In this document: piece by piece, positions 17,511-26,402 of the stretch | Layout: the number at the start of each line of letters is the position of its first letter | Position numbering within the stretch: position 1 is the first letter of the stretch | Source: JAPOVO01 sp026708165 | GTDB taxonomy: Bacteria; Chloroflexota; UBA11872; VXNJ01 | Length of the DNA: 64,000 nucleotides | Assembly (NCBI GenBank): GCA_965208775.1 | Contig: OZ242360.1 | Location: 1,426,001 to 1,490,000, forward strand | Direction: 5' to 3' | Program-made: the position numbers and the translations under genes | The notes under the pieces: model-generated | Databases searched by the model: none | What the model was told of the DNA's origin: nothing | Seen by the model: only the letters and a program-made list of their open reading frames with translations

Positions 17511-17864
17511 ATGATCCGTCTACTGGGGCAAACACACCAAACGGCGGATGGGCGGTCGTACTACATCGAGGCCTGCCAAGTACTGCCGCTTGACGGTGAG
17601 TACGACGTGATGCTCTTCGACATCAGCAAGACAAAATCGTCGTTCTCGATGGGTATCGCCTTTTCCAAGCAGCTTGTGAGCCAGCTGGCGTCCATGGGTC
17701 TCAACCTGAACGGCAGCAGATCGCTCATGGAGCACGGACTGGCGCAGTTGCGCGAGCAACTGGACGTTGGCGTCGAAGAAGACGGCCGGGTATTCGAATC
17801 CCGACTATACGGAAGACCACCTATTCAAATCGGCGCCGCCGGGCGCCGCCGCTACCAGGCTTAA
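17511..17864 (+). CDS. Unknown protein, first gene of the NrdR-controlled operon
   Basis: 117 residues. The start codon follows GGGGGA by about 11 bases. No domain is recognised: there is no ATP-cone, signal peptide, cysteine motif or membrane segment. The middle (YDVMLFDISKTKSSFSMGIAF) looks like a folded alpha/beta protein and the C-terminus is basic (AAGRRRYQA). It lies between the NrdR boxes and nrdJ, 84 bases before the latter, so it should be expressed when deoxynucleotides run low. A role connected with nucleotide reduction is inferred from position only. Confidence 0.5.
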   Translation: MIRLLGQTHQTADGRSYYIEACQVLPLDGEYDVMLFDISKTKSSFSMGIAFSKQLVSQLASMGLNLNGSRSLMEHGLAQLREQLDVGVEEDGRVFESRLYGRPPIQIGAAGRRRYQA

Positions 17865-17948
17865 TAGCGGCGAAGTTCAGCCGACTTATCAATGGGATAC
17901 GCATCGGTTACTCAACCCCACCAGAGCCAGGGGCAGGAGAGAAGGGGA

Positions 17949-20477
17949 ATGGAAAGCCGCAAAACACGGGAAAAGCCGGCTGAGATAACCGATAACGCGC
18001 TCGCGGTCCTCAGGCAACGCTATTTCCTGAAGGACGCGGTGGACCACCCGACAGAGGACGTTGAGGGGTTCTTCCGCCGCGTCGCGCACGGGGTTGTTGC
18101 GGTAGAGGCGGAGAGAGGCTGGACGAGTCCCGAGGAGACCAGAGAGTTCGAGAATCAGGCATACGAGCTGCTGCGCGGGCTTCGCTTTCTCCCGAACAGC
18201 CCATGTCTAATGAACTCCGGCAAACCCGAGGGATACGCACAGCTTGCCGCCTGCTTCGTGCTGCCAGTCGAGGACAGTTTGCGAAGCATCAAGCAGGCCG
18301 ACTACGACGCGGCGATCATCCATCAGAGCGGCGGCGGGACCGGCTTCAACTTCTCGAACATCCGGCCGCGCGGCGACTTCGTGCGCGGCTCGGGCGGCGT
18401 GGCCAGCGGTCCGGTGAGCTTCATGTCGGTTATCGACTACTCGTGCGGCGAGGTTAAGCAGGGCGGCACCCGGCGCGGCGCAAACATGGGGATTCTGAAC
18501 GTAGACCATCCTGACATCCTGGAATTCATCACCTGCAAGAACCAGGACGGGAAGATCGCCAACTTCAACATCTCGGTGGGAGTGACCGACGCGTTCATGA
18601 AAGCGGTCGAGGCCGACGAGGACTACGAACTGACAAACCCTCGGACGGGAGAGGTTCACGTCGATCCGAAGACCGGCGAGGAAAAACGGCTGAACGCGCG
18701 CTGGCTGTGGAACAAGCTGGTCGACAGCGCCTGGCTGAACGGCGAGCCGGGCATCATCTTCCTCGACCGGATCAAGGAAACGAACCCGACGCCGGCCGTA
18801 GGCGTACAAGACACCACCAATCCGTGCGGCGAGCAGCCGCTGCTGCCCTACGAAGCCTGCGTTCTGGGCAGCATAAAGCTGAGCGCATTCGTGCGGGACG
18901 GGCAAATCGACTGGGACGCTCTGGGTAACGACATTCATCTCTCGGTCCGGTTCCTGGACGACATGGTGGAGTCGAGCAACTTCCCCATCGAGGCGATCGA
19001 GGCCATTGTCAAGCACGGCAACCGGCGCGTCGGTCTGGGAATCATGGGCTGGGCCGACATGCTGTACATGCTCGGCATCCCCTACAACGGAGAAGAGGCG
19101 TACGAGCTCGCCGACGAGGTGATGCGCTTCGTAAACGTGGAAGCCCGCAAGGCAAGCGAAGAGCTGGCCAAACAGCGCGGGCCCTTTCCGAACTGGGGGC
19201 AGTCGATCTGGCGCCGGAACGGCGACGCCCCGCGGCGCAACGCAACCGTGACCACCATCGCCCCGACGGGAACGATCGCGATGATCGCCGACGCGTCGGG
19301 CGGGGTCGAGCCGCAGTTCGCGCTCGTCTATTGGAAGAACGTGATGCGCGACGAGAACAACAAGGCCACGTCGCTGCGTTACCTAAACAGCATCTTCGAG
19401 AAATACGCGCGGGACAACGGGTTCTACGGCGAGGACCTTATCGAGGCCATCGAAGCGAACCACGGCAGCGTGAGCATCCGAACGGACACCCCGGACAAGT
19501 CTCGGGCGGTGCTGGAGCGAATTCCCGAGGAAGCGCGCCGCATTTTCATAACCGCGCATGACGTGACGCCCGAAGCCCATATCCGTATGCAGGCCGCTTT
19601 CCAGAACCACACCGAGAACGCGGTATCGAAGACGATCAACTTCCCCAACGAGGCCAAGCCGAACGACATAAACGAGGGGTACTGGCTGGCCTACAAGCTG
19701 GGATGCAAGGGAGTGACCGTCTACCGGGACGGCAGCCGGGCGATGCAGGTGTTGACGACCTCGGCGGAAAAAGACGAGGGCGCGGAGCCAAAGGCCAGCG
19801 CAAACGGGCAGCACGAGCCGACGCAGACCAACGGACACGTCGAGGTCGCGCCCCGGTCGCAGGCGGAAGCGATACCCCGCCCCCGGCCGAAGACGGTCTC
19901 GGGCACGACCTCAACAGTCGATACGGGTTGCGGCGACCTTTACGTGACGATGAACGACGATGATGACGGGCACCCGTTCGAGCTGTTCTCAACCCTGGGC
20001 AAAGCGGGCGGCTGCGCCGCCGCTCAAACCGAGGCAATAGGGCGGCTGATATCTCTGGCATTGCGCAGCGGTGTGGCCGTCGAGCAGGTCCACAAGCAGC
20101 TACGGGGCATCACGTGCCACCGGCCGGTCGGAATGGGACCCAATCGAACACTTTCATGTGCCGACGCGATAGGACGCGCGATCTCCTCGAAATACCTGAA
20201 AGAGGACGGAGCCTACAAGCCCTACGTGGACTTGCAGGGCGAAGGCACGTACACCAACGGCGGAACAACCGAGGAAGTACAAACGCCGGCTCCGAGCAAG
20301 AGTCCGACGCGTCCCAAGGTGACCGCTCTTCAGGGAGCGATGTTCCAGCAGGAGTTCGTGCCGGTTTACGACTCGGCCCAGGAACAGGGCGCGTGCGTTA
20401 GCTGCGGATCCAGCCAGATGTACTTCTCGGAAGGCTGCGCGACCTGCGTCGTCTGCGGCCACTCGCAGTGTAGCTAG
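17949..20477 (+). CDS. nrdJ: Adenosylcobalamin-dependent (class II) ribonucleotide reductase
   Basis: 842 residues from the ATG with GGAGAGAAGGGG upstream; an in-frame ATG at 17892 has no ribosome site. Recognisable barrel motifs: LPNSPCLMNSG, GGTGFNFSNIRPRGD, KQGGTRRGANMGIL, NPCGEQPLLPYEACVLG (radical-site cysteine and glutamate) and VTTIAPTGTIAMIA. A linker near residue 620 leads to a C-terminal domain ending CVSCGSSQMYF...CATCVVCGHSQC, a zinc-ribbon-like cysteine pair that should include the redox-active thiols. It makes deoxynucleotides without oxygen, using vitamin B12. Placed behind two NrdR boxes. Confidence 0.97.
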   Translation: MESRKTREKPAEITDNALAVLRQRYFLKDAVDHPTEDVEGFFRRVAHGVVAVEAERGWTSPEETREFENQAYELLRGLRFLPNSPCLMNSGKPEGYAQLAACFVLPVEDSLRSIKQADYDAAIIHQSGGGTGFNFSNIRPRGDFVRGSGGVASGPVSFMSVIDYSCGEVKQGGTRRGANMGILNVDHPDILEFITCKNQDGKIANFNISVGVTDAFMKAVEADEDYELTNPRTGEVHVDPKTGEEKRLNARWLWNKLVDSAWLNGEPGIIFLDRIKETNPTPAVGVQDTTNPCGEQPLLPYEACVLGSIKLSAFVRDGQIDWDALGNDIHLSVRFLDDMVESSNFPIEAIEAIVKHGNRRVGLGIMGWADMLYMLGIPYNGEEAYELADEVMRFVNVEARKASEELAKQRGPFPNWGQSIWRRNGDAPRRNATVTTIAPTGTIAMIADASGGVEPQFALVYWKNVMRDENNKATSLRYLNSIFEKYARDNGFYGEDLIEAIEANHGSVSIRTDTPDKSRAVLERIPEEARRIFITAHDVTPEAHIRMQAAFQNHTENAVSKTINFPNEAKPNDINEGYWLAYKLGCKGVTVYRDGSRAMQVLTTSAEKDEGAEPKASANGQHEPTQTNGHVEVAPRSQAEAIPRPRPKTVSGTTSTVDTGCGDLYVTMNDDDDGHPFELFSTLGKAGGCAAAQTEAIGRLISLALRSGVAVEQVHKQLRGITCHRPVGMGPNRTLSCADAIGRAISSKYLKEDGAYKPYVDLQGEGTYTNGGTTEEVQTPAPSKSPTRPKVTALQGAMFQQEFVPVYDSAQEQGACVSCGSSQMYFSEGCATCVVCGHSQCS

Positions 20478-20543
20478 GCGCCAGACCAGGCAGGTTCCAT
20501 TCGCGGCTATAATCCAGCCCTTGACTAAGGGAGCGGATTCGAC

Positions 20544-20831
20544 ATGGACGGACGGGCGTTCGGCGTCTTTTGGGATTTTGTAGAACGGCAGCGCAAGCGG
20601 GTAGTCGAACTGGAGGACGAAGCGCGCGCGCTGGAACGCCGCTACACCGAGGCGTGGTTTCAGACGCTGGCCATGGGTCAGGACGGCGCCACCCCAGCCG
20701 ACAAGGAGGAGGCGAGCGCGCGTCTGAGCCGAGCCGCGAACGAACTGGAAGCAGCCAAGCTTGCCCTGGAAACCGCCAGACGCAGGCTGCCGCTGTACGA
20801 GGAGACCCTGGAACAACTCACGCCCACGTAG
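20544..20831 (+). CDS. Small coiled-coil protein, unknown function
   Basis: 95 residues, almost entirely charged helix: FVERQRKRVVELEDEARALE and later EASARLSRAANELEAAKLAL have heptad-like spacing. No signal or membrane segment. The ATG follows AAGGGAGCGG by seven bases. It lies 66 bases after nrdJ and 73 before ridA on the same strand. It could be a structural or adaptor protein; nothing more can be said. Confidence 0.6.
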   Translation: MDGRAFGVFWDFVERQRKRVVELEDEARALERRYTEAWFQTLAMGQDGATPADKEEASARLSRAANELEAAKLALETARRRLPLYEETLEQLTPT

Positions 20832-20904
20832 CGCGCAAGGTTATGTCTCGTCGTATTTTCCCCGTCCATCTTCTCCGGGATAGCGGTCCGCGACGGGCAG
20901 CGCA

Positions 20905-21300
20905 TTGAGCGGCCGGGTATCAAGATCCAATCCGAGCGACCTGGCGGGACCGGTCGGCCCCTATTCGCAGACGGTGGCCGTGCGATGCGCCGACCTTCTG
21001 TTCATCTCCGGTCAGGGGCCGGTGGACGAACGCGGCAATCTGGCGGGACCGACCATCGCGGAGCAGACGCGGCAGGTCTTCGAGAACCTGGAGACGGCGC
21101 TTCGAGCGCACAACTGCGACTGGAAGGACGTTGTGAAGCTAGGAGTGTTCCTGACGGACATCGGCGACTTTACCGAGTTCACGGAGGTCAGGAAGGAGTT
21201 TTTGTCGGGGGTCTATCCGGCGTCAACCCTGGTGGCCGACATCGCGCTGGTGATACCCGAATGGAAAGTGGAAGTGGAGGCCGTTGCCGCGATCCCCTAG
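20905..21300 (+). CDS. RidA family (YjgF/YER057c) protein
   Basis: 131 residues from a TTG start. Signature elements: GPVGPYSQTVAV near the N-terminus, LLFISGQGPVDERGNL, TRQVFENLETAL, VVKLGVFLTDIGDFTEF, and the C-terminal ALVIPEWKVEVEAVA where the arginine of canonical RidA (CVAR/GARVEIEAIA) is not seen; the usual R105-type residue appears replaced by W/K. Canonical RidA hydrolyses reactive enamine/imine intermediates, so loss of that arginine may mean a different activity. It is followed closely by the aldo/keto reductase. Confidence 0.88.
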   Translation: MSGRVSRSNPSDLAGPVGPYSQTVAVRCADLLFISGQGPVDERGNLAGPTIAEQTRQVFENLETALRAHNCDWKDVVKLGVFLTDIGDFTEFTEVRKEFLSGVYPASTLVADIALVIPEWKVEVEAVAAIP

Positions 21301-21316
21301 CGGACCGGCAATCGAT

Positions 21317-22354
21317 ATGAAGTTCACGACCCTAGGCAACACCGGCGCAACGGTGTCCGTCCTCGGCTGCGGGACGATGTGGTTCGCCCACATGAGTCAG
21401 AAGGAAACCGACCGGGCGCTCAACTACGCGCTCGATTCCGGGGTCACGTACTACGACTGCGCACGAGGATATGGCGACGCGGAAATTAAGGTCGGCAAAG
21501 CGCTCGGAAGCCGGCGCGACGAGATCTTCATGGCCACAAAAGCGGCGGGCCGCGACGCGGCCACGGCGGGGCGACAGATCGACGAAAGTCTCGCGCGGCT
21601 GGGTATGGACTACATCGATCTGATCCAGCTCCACTACGTCAACCACCAGCAGGAGTTCGACGAGATTATGGGGCCGAGCGGGGCGCTCGAGGCAGCAATC
21701 AGGGCCAAGGACGACGGCAAGGTGCGGCACATCGGCATAACGGGCCACCGGCCCGAGAAGCTGGCCGAGTGGTTGCGGGAGTGGCCCTACGAGACCGTGC
21801 TGTTTCACCTCAACCCGTTGCAGCCGTGGGCGGCGCTCGACCTTTTACCGACGACCTCGGAGCTGGGAGTCGGAACGATGGCAATGCGGCCGGTCGGCTC
21901 CGGCCTGCTGAGCAGCGAGCACGCCCGCGACGCGATTCGTTACGTGTACGAACACCCGGTGGACGTTATTGTGGCCGGGCTGACAAGCCCGGAGATAGTC
22001 GACGCCAACGTCGAGGCCATGGCGGAGCCGGTGGGACAAGAGGAGGGGCGCCGCCTTTCGGAATGGGCGGCGACTCTGGTGGGCAACGACTGCCGCCGCT
22101 GCAACTACTGCTCCTGCCCGGTTGGAATCGACGTGCCGGAAACGATGCTCTCGGAGAAGGTCTTCGAAGCGGGCGCGCTTTCGGAGGCGGGCGAAAAGCT
22201 GTGGAACGAGTCCACGGCGAGCGTCGACAAGTGCTACGGACACGAGCCGTGCAAGACGGAACCGATCTGCGAGAGCAAGTGTCCTTACGATCTGCCGATT
22301 CGACAGCTAATGCTGAAACTGTCCGGCGTAACCCCGGCCGCGACGACCTCCTGA
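21317..22354 (+). CDS. Aldo/keto reductase with cysteine-rich C-terminus
   Basis: 345 residues from the ATG at 21317, which begins the family sequence MKFTTLGNTGATVSVLGCG. The barrel shows the catalytic Asp in VTYYDCARGYGDAE, a KAAGRD strand and GMDYIDLIQLHYVN. After about residue 260 there is a cysteine-rich tail (CRRCNYCSCPVGIDVP, then CYGHEPCK and CESKCPYDLP), as in the COG1453 branch where the tail may hold an iron-sulphur cluster. The cysteine spacing is irregular, so a full 4Fe-4S site is uncertain. Substrate unknown. Confidence 0.85.
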   Translation: MKFTTLGNTGATVSVLGCGTMWFAHMSQKETDRALNYALDSGVTYYDCARGYGDAEIKVGKALGSRRDEIFMATKAAGRDAATAGRQIDESLARLGMDYIDLIQLHYVNHQQEFDEIMGPSGALEAAIRAKDDGKVRHIGITGHRPEKLAEWLREWPYETVLFHLNPLQPWAALDLLPTTSELGVGTMAMRPVGSGLLSSEHARDAIRYVYEHPVDVIVAGLTSPEIVDANVEAMAEPVGQEEGRRLSEWAATLVGNDCRRCNYCSCPVGIDVPETMLSEKVFEAGALSEAGEKLWNESTASVDKCYGHEPCKTEPICESKCPYDLPIRQLMLKLSGVTPAATTS

Positions 22355-22394
22355 ATATTCCGGAGCCCCGCAACCGAACGTCCTGATCCAACCG

Positions 22395-22413
22395 CCCAAA
22401 AAAAGTTTTTGGG
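22395..22413 (+). terminator. Terminator-like perfect hairpin
   Basis: CCCAAAAA and TTTTTGGG form an eight-pair stem with a three-base AAG loop, 41 bases after the reductase stop. The A/T half can act as a U-tract. It separates that gene from the iron-transport promoter. Confidence 0.5.
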
Positions 22414-22427
22414 ACCGCGCGCTGAAT

Positions 22428-22456
22428 TTGCTAAGAACTTTAAGCGATGCTAATGT
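22428..22456 (+). promoter_or_regulatory. Promoter of the ferric iron transport operon
   Basis: -35 TTGCTA and -10 TAATGT are separated by exactly 17 bases. The predicted start (about 22463) coincides with the first base of the iron-box palindrome, ideal for repression. Confidence 0.6.
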
Positions 22457-22461
22457 CGCAC

Positions 22462-22477
22462 GTTAGGGTGACCTAAC
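22462..22477 (+). promoter_or_regulatory. DtxR/IdeR-type iron box
   Basis: GTTAGGGTGACCTAAC is a perfect six-base-arm palindrome with the TTAGG-N4-CCTAA arrangement of DtxR/IdeR boxes. It lies at the predicted transcription start of fbpABC. The regulator itself is not in the window. Confidence 0.65.
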
Positions 22478-22516
22478 ATCGATCATTAGAATCCGCTAAA
22501 AACGCTCAGTAGTTAT

Positions 22517-22530
22517 CTACAGTGCTGTAG
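22517..22530 (+). promoter_or_regulatory. Second palindrome in the iron-operon leader
   Basis: CTACAGTGCTGTAG is a perfect palindrome ending 18 bases before the ATG and just before the GAAGGAG ribosome site. It could be a second operator or a small hairpin beside the ribosome site. Confidence 0.4.
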
Positions 22531-22548
22531 GTAGAAGGAGAATCATAC

Positions 22549-23655
22549 ATGAATCGCGTGTCCCGGCGACGGGTACTCGGCGCGCTGGCCGTGGGAGCAG
22601 CGGCGGCGCCAGTCATGGCCGCATGTGGCGAAACGCAGGTAGTCGAGGTTGTCAAGGAAGTGCCGGTCGTCGAAGAAAGGGTCGTCACGCAAATCGTCGA
22701 GAAGGTCGTCACGGCTCCTGCTATGGATCCCGGCTCACTGACGATCTACTCGGGGCGTAGCGAGAGCCTGGTCGATCCGATAATCAGGCAGTTCGCGGAC
22801 GCCACCGGCATAGACGTCGGGGTCAAGTACGCAAAGACCGGCGAGCTTGCGGCCACGCTTCTGGAAGAGGGCGACGCGAGTCCCGCAGATATCTTCTTTG
22901 CCCAGGACCCGGGCGGTCTGGGCTCGGTCGAGTCGTTGCTGTCGCCGCTGCCGGGTGAAGTTTTCGGACGGGTGCCGGAATGGGCTCGCTCGGGCGATGG
23001 TCTATGGGTCGGCATATCCGGCCGCGCCCGCGTGGTGGTCTACAACACCGACAGACTTACGGAATCCGACCTGCCGGACGACTTGTGGGGATTCGTGGAG
23101 CCGGAGTGGAAGGGGCGGATCGGAATTCCGCCGACCAATTCGTCGTTCCAAACGATGGTGACGGGTATGCGCTCGGTATGGGGCGAAGATAAGACCAAGG
23201 AATGGCTCAGCGGCCTGATGGCCAACGAGCCGGGCATCTACCCGAAGAACACGCCGATCGTCGCAGCGGCGGGAGCGGGCGAGGTCGACGTCGGACTGGT
23301 GAACCACTACTACCTGTACCGGTTCCTGGCCGAGGAGGGCGACGCGTTTGCGGCGAGGAACTACCACTTACCGGCGGGAGGCCCCGGTTCGCTGGTGATG
23401 GTGGCGGGCGCGGGCATTCTGAAGTCCTCGGAGAACAAGGAGCAGGCGACGAAGTTCCTCGACTTCGCGCTGTCGACGGTCGGGCAGCAGTACTTTGCCG
23501 GGCAGACGTTTGAGTACCCGCTAGTCGAAGGCGTGAAAATTCAGCGCCTGCTGACGCCGCTCGCCGACATCGATAAGCCGAGCATCCCGCTCGACCAGCT
23601 TTCGGACCTCAAGGGTACCCAGGCGCTTCTACGGGACGTCGGCGCACTGGCCTAG
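22549..23655 (+). CDS. fbpA: Ferric iron ABC transporter, substrate-binding lipoprotein
   Basis: 368 residues. The N-terminus MNRVSRRRVLGALAVGAAA is a twin-arginine signal with lipobox VMAAC, lipidated at Cys26. A Val/Glu-rich linker follows. The mature domain starts LTIYSGRSESLVDPI, with the family's paired tyrosines that bind Fe(III) probably in NHYYLYRF near residue 252, and DIFFAQDPGG. Ferric-binding proteins of this class deliver iron to the FbpB permease. It is first of four closely spaced genes behind the iron box. Confidence 0.9.
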   Translation: MNRVSRRRVLGALAVGAAAAPVMAACGETQVVEVVKEVPVVEERVVTQIVEKVVTAPAMDPGSLTIYSGRSESLVDPIIRQFADATGIDVGVKYAKTGELAATLLEEGDASPADIFFAQDPGGLGSVESLLSPLPGEVFGRVPEWARSGDGLWVGISGRARVVVYNTDRLTESDLPDDLWGFVEPEWKGRIGIPPTNSSFQTMVTGMRSVWGEDKTKEWLSGLMANEPGIYPKNTPIVAAAGAGEVDVGLVNHYYLYRFLAEEGDAFAARNYHLPAGGPGSLVMVAGAGILKSSENKEQATKFLDFALSTVGQQYFAGQTFEYPLVEGVKIQRLLTPLADIDKPSIPLDQLSDLKGTQALLRDVGALA

Positions 23656-23657
23656 CG

Positions 23658-25319
23658 ATGCTAGGAGGCTCACCAGCCTCAAGGGGCTCTGCGGCGGTCA
23701 GCGTGTGGCGGCAGGGCCTTACGATAGGAACCGCTCCGCCGGCGGTCTGGATTCCCACAACGCTGGTCGCGGTCGCCATGCTGCTGCCGCTCGCGTACCT
23801 CGTGTACCGCGCGGCGGGCGCCGGTGAAGAGGTGTGGGGATTGCTGCTGCGCGAGCGTTCGTGGCAGACGCTGGGACGAACGGTGCTTCTTACCGGAGCC
23901 GTAACGGCCGTATCGGCAGTGATCGCGGTCCCATTGGCCTGGCTGACGGCCCGCACCGACTTGCCGCACCGCCGGATGTGGTCGGTAATCACGGCGCTTC
24001 CACTGGTAATCCCCAGCTACGTCGCGGCGTTCGTGGTAGTGGTAGCGCTGGGTCCACGCGGCATGTTCCAGCAAGTACTCGAAACCGCCTTCGGCATCGA
24101 GCGTATACCGTCGATTTACGGATTTCCGGGCGCAATGATGACCATCGCACTGCTCAGCTATCCCTACATGCTCCTCCCGGTGCGCGCCGCCCTGGCAGGC
24201 ATCGATCGGACCTTCGAGGAGAACGCCAGGACGCTCGGCGATGGTCCCTGGACGGCGTTTCGCCGAGTAACGCTGCCCCAGCTTCGCCCCGCAATCGCGG
24301 CGGGCGCGCTGCTGGTCGCGTTGTACACGCTAAGCGACTTCGGCGCGGTATCGATGCTTCGATACGAGACGATGACGTGGGCGATTTACGTACAATACGA
24401 ATCGGCTTTCGACCGGTCGGTAGCGGCGGCGTACTCGCTCGTTCTAGTAGCTTTGGCGGCAAGCATACTGATTGTGGATTCGGTCACTCGCGGCCGCGGC
24501 GTCCATCACCGGACAGGAGGCGGATCGCCGCGCGCACCCAACCCAGCGCGGCTCGGACGGTGGAAGTGGCCTGCGTGGACGTTCTGCGCGGCGGCGACAT
24601 CGCTGGCGCTTGGAGTGCCAACCCTCATCTTGATGATATGGCTGGTTCGCGGACTACTGGCCGGGGCCGAACTGGTTCAGCTTTGGGACTCGCTGGCGAA
24701 CTCAATGCTGGCGTCGAGCCTAGCGGCGGTCGCAACGACCTTCCTGGCGATCCCGCTGGCCGTAACCATAGTCCGGCATCGCGGCCGGTTTGCCTGGTTT
24801 GTGGAACGGGTGAGCTTCATCGGCTTTGCACTGCCGGGTGTCGTGGTCGCTCTCTCGCTGGTATTCTTCGGCGCTATGCTCGTCCGACCGCTCTACCAGA
24901 CGCTCTGGCTGCTGGTGTTCGCGTACGTAGTGTTGTTCTTTCCGGCGGCGCTGGGGGCTGTGCGAACGGCCTTGCTGCAGGTGAATCCACGCTACGAGGA
25001 GGCAGCGCGAAGCCTTGGCCGGACGGCCGCGGGTACCGCAGCGACGGTAACGATACCGCTTATGCGCCACGGCCTTATGGCGGGCGCCGCGCTCGTATTC
25101 CTGCTAGCCATCAAGGAGCTACCGGCAACGCTCATACTCGGGCCGCTGGGATTCAAGACGCTGGCAACGTCGGCATGGGGAGCGGCGTCGGAGGCGTTCT
25201 TCGCCAGAGCCGCGGCCCCGGCAATCCTGACGATCTTAGTGTCATCGATCCCGCTGGCGATAATGCTCTTCAGCGCCCGTCCCGGGAGACTCTCCAGACT
25301 CTGGCGGCCGCTCCGTTGA
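23658..25319 (+). CDS. fbpB: Ferric iron ABC transporter, permease
   Basis: 553 residues with about twelve membrane segments in two homologous halves, as in FbpB/AfuB. Each half has an EAA-type loop for the ATPase: FEENARTLGDGPWTAFRRVTLP near residue 185 and YEEAARSLGRTAAGTAATVTIP near residue 450. It starts two bases after fbpA and ends with a four-base TTGA overlap onto fbpC, so translation is probably coupled. It forms the inner-membrane channel for iron. Confidence 0.93.
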   Translation: MLGGSPASRGSAAVSVWRQGLTIGTAPPAVWIPTTLVAVAMLLPLAYLVYRAAGAGEEVWGLLLRERSWQTLGRTVLLTGAVTAVSAVIAVPLAWLTARTDLPHRRMWSVITALPLVIPSYVAAFVVVVALGPRGMFQQVLETAFGIERIPSIYGFPGAMMTIALLSYPYMLLPVRAALAGIDRTFEENARTLGDGPWTAFRRVTLPQLRPAIAAGALLVALYTLSDFGAVSMLRYETMTWAIYVQYESAFDRSVAAAYSLVLVALAASILIVDSVTRGRGVHHRTGGGSPRAPNPARLGRWKWPAWTFCAAATSLALGVPTLILMIWLVRGLLAGAELVQLWDSLANSMLASSLAAVATTFLAIPLAVTIVRHRGRFAWFVERVSFIGFALPGVVVALSLVFFGAMLVRPLYQTLWLLVFAYVVLFFPAALGAVRTALLQVNPRYEEAARSLGRTAAGTAATVTIPLMRHGLMAGAALVFLLAIKELPATLILGPLGFKTLATSAWGAASEAFFARAAAPAILTILVSSIPLAIMLFSARPGRLSRLWRPLR

Positions 25320-26368
25320 GCCGTTCAGTAGTGCAGTGCGTCGACCTTACGAAGCGGTTCGGTCCACATCTGGCGGTTGACGGCGTATGCCTGGGCGCAG
25401 GCAAGGGCGAACTGATGACGCTGCTGGGTCCGAGCGGATGCGGAAAGACCACGACGCTCAGACTGATCGCGGGCTTCGAATCGCCCGATTCGGGAACCAT
25501 AGCGATTGGCGATACCACCGTCGCAGGACCGGGCGTGAGCGTTCCGCCAGAAAAACGCAGGGTGGGAATCGTGTTTCAGGACTACTCGCTATTTCCGCAT
25601 CTCGACGTGAGAGCCAACGTAGCATATGCGAAAAAGCGCACGAGGCGAGGCGAGAGATCGACCGACGAATTGCTCGAAATGGTAGGCCTGAACGGGATGG
25701 CCGACCGGATGCCATACGAGCTCTCAGGCGGAGAGCAACAGCGCGCGGCGCTGGCGCGGTCACTGGCCGCCCAGCCCGACGTTGTGCTGCTGGACGAGCC
25801 ATTCTCGAATCTTGACGCGAGCCTTCGAGCGCGGCTTCGGATGGACGTTCGCGAAGTGCTACGGGCCGCGGGAGCGACAGCGATATTCGTGACTCACGAC
25901 ATCGAAGAAGCGCTCAGCATCTCCGACCGGGTGGCGATAATGTTCGAGGGGAGGCTGGTGCAAACCGCCGAGCCGGAGGAGCTTTACAGCCGTCCGGCGA
26001 GCAAGCGCATCGCGAGATCGCTCGGCGACGCCAATTTCATACGCGGCGACGGTCGAGGCGAACGCGTTGCAACCGAGATTGGAACTCTGCAAGTGGCTCA
26101 ACCGGTAAATGGGCCAGTGGAAGTGATGCTGCGCCCGGAATGGCTTAGCGTAACCGAGGACTCCGACGGCGCCGCAAGAGTAGTCGACCGCGAGTTTTAC
26201 GGGCACGATCAAATCGTTAAGGTCAGACTCGAATCGGGTATGGAGCTGCGGGTGAGAGCATGGTCTCCGCTGAATCTCGCGCAAGGGCAGCGGGTGGCGG
26301 TTCAAGCCCGGGAGAGCGCGATCACCTTCGATGGAAACGGTCTCGACTCCGGAACCGACGCGCGGTAA
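25316..26368 (+). CDS. fbpC: Ferric iron ABC transporter, ATP-binding protein
   Basis: 350 residues from the TTG that overlaps the fbpB stop; the frame is open far upstream but that is antiparallel-free read-through across fbpB in another frame. Walker A GPSGCGKTT (38-46), Q-loop VFQDYSLFPHLDV, signature LSGGEQQRAALARSL, Walker B VVLLDEP and switch THDIEEAL are complete. The C-terminal 100 residues form a TOBE-like domain with VMLRPEWLSV, typical of FbpC/PotA. It powers iron import. Confidence 0.95.
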   Translation: MSRSVVQCVDLTKRFGPHLAVDGVCLGAGKGELMTLLGPSGCGKTTTLRLIAGFESPDSGTIAIGDTTVAGPGVSVPPEKRRVGIVFQDYSLFPHLDVRANVAYAKKRTRRGERSTDELLEMVGLNGMADRMPYELSGGEQQRAALARSLAAQPDVVLLDEPFSNLDASLRARLRMDVREVLRAAGATAIFVTHDIEEALSISDRVAIMFEGRLVQTAEPEELYSRPASKRIARSLGDANFIRGDGRGERVATEIGTLQVAQPVNGPVEVMLRPEWLSVTEDSDGAARVVDREFYGHDQIVKVRLESGMELRVRAWSPLNLAQGQRVAVQARESAITFDGNGLDSGTDAR

Positions 26369-26402
26369 CGGGTACGACCGGGGCCGAGTGAGGGGCGGAT
26401 AG

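Noticed and set aside
23834..26368. An 844-codon reading of the fbpC frame starting inside fbpB
   Set aside because: Only the part from 25316 is ABC ATPase; the earlier part is fbpB read in another frame and is low-complexity Arg/Gly-rich.
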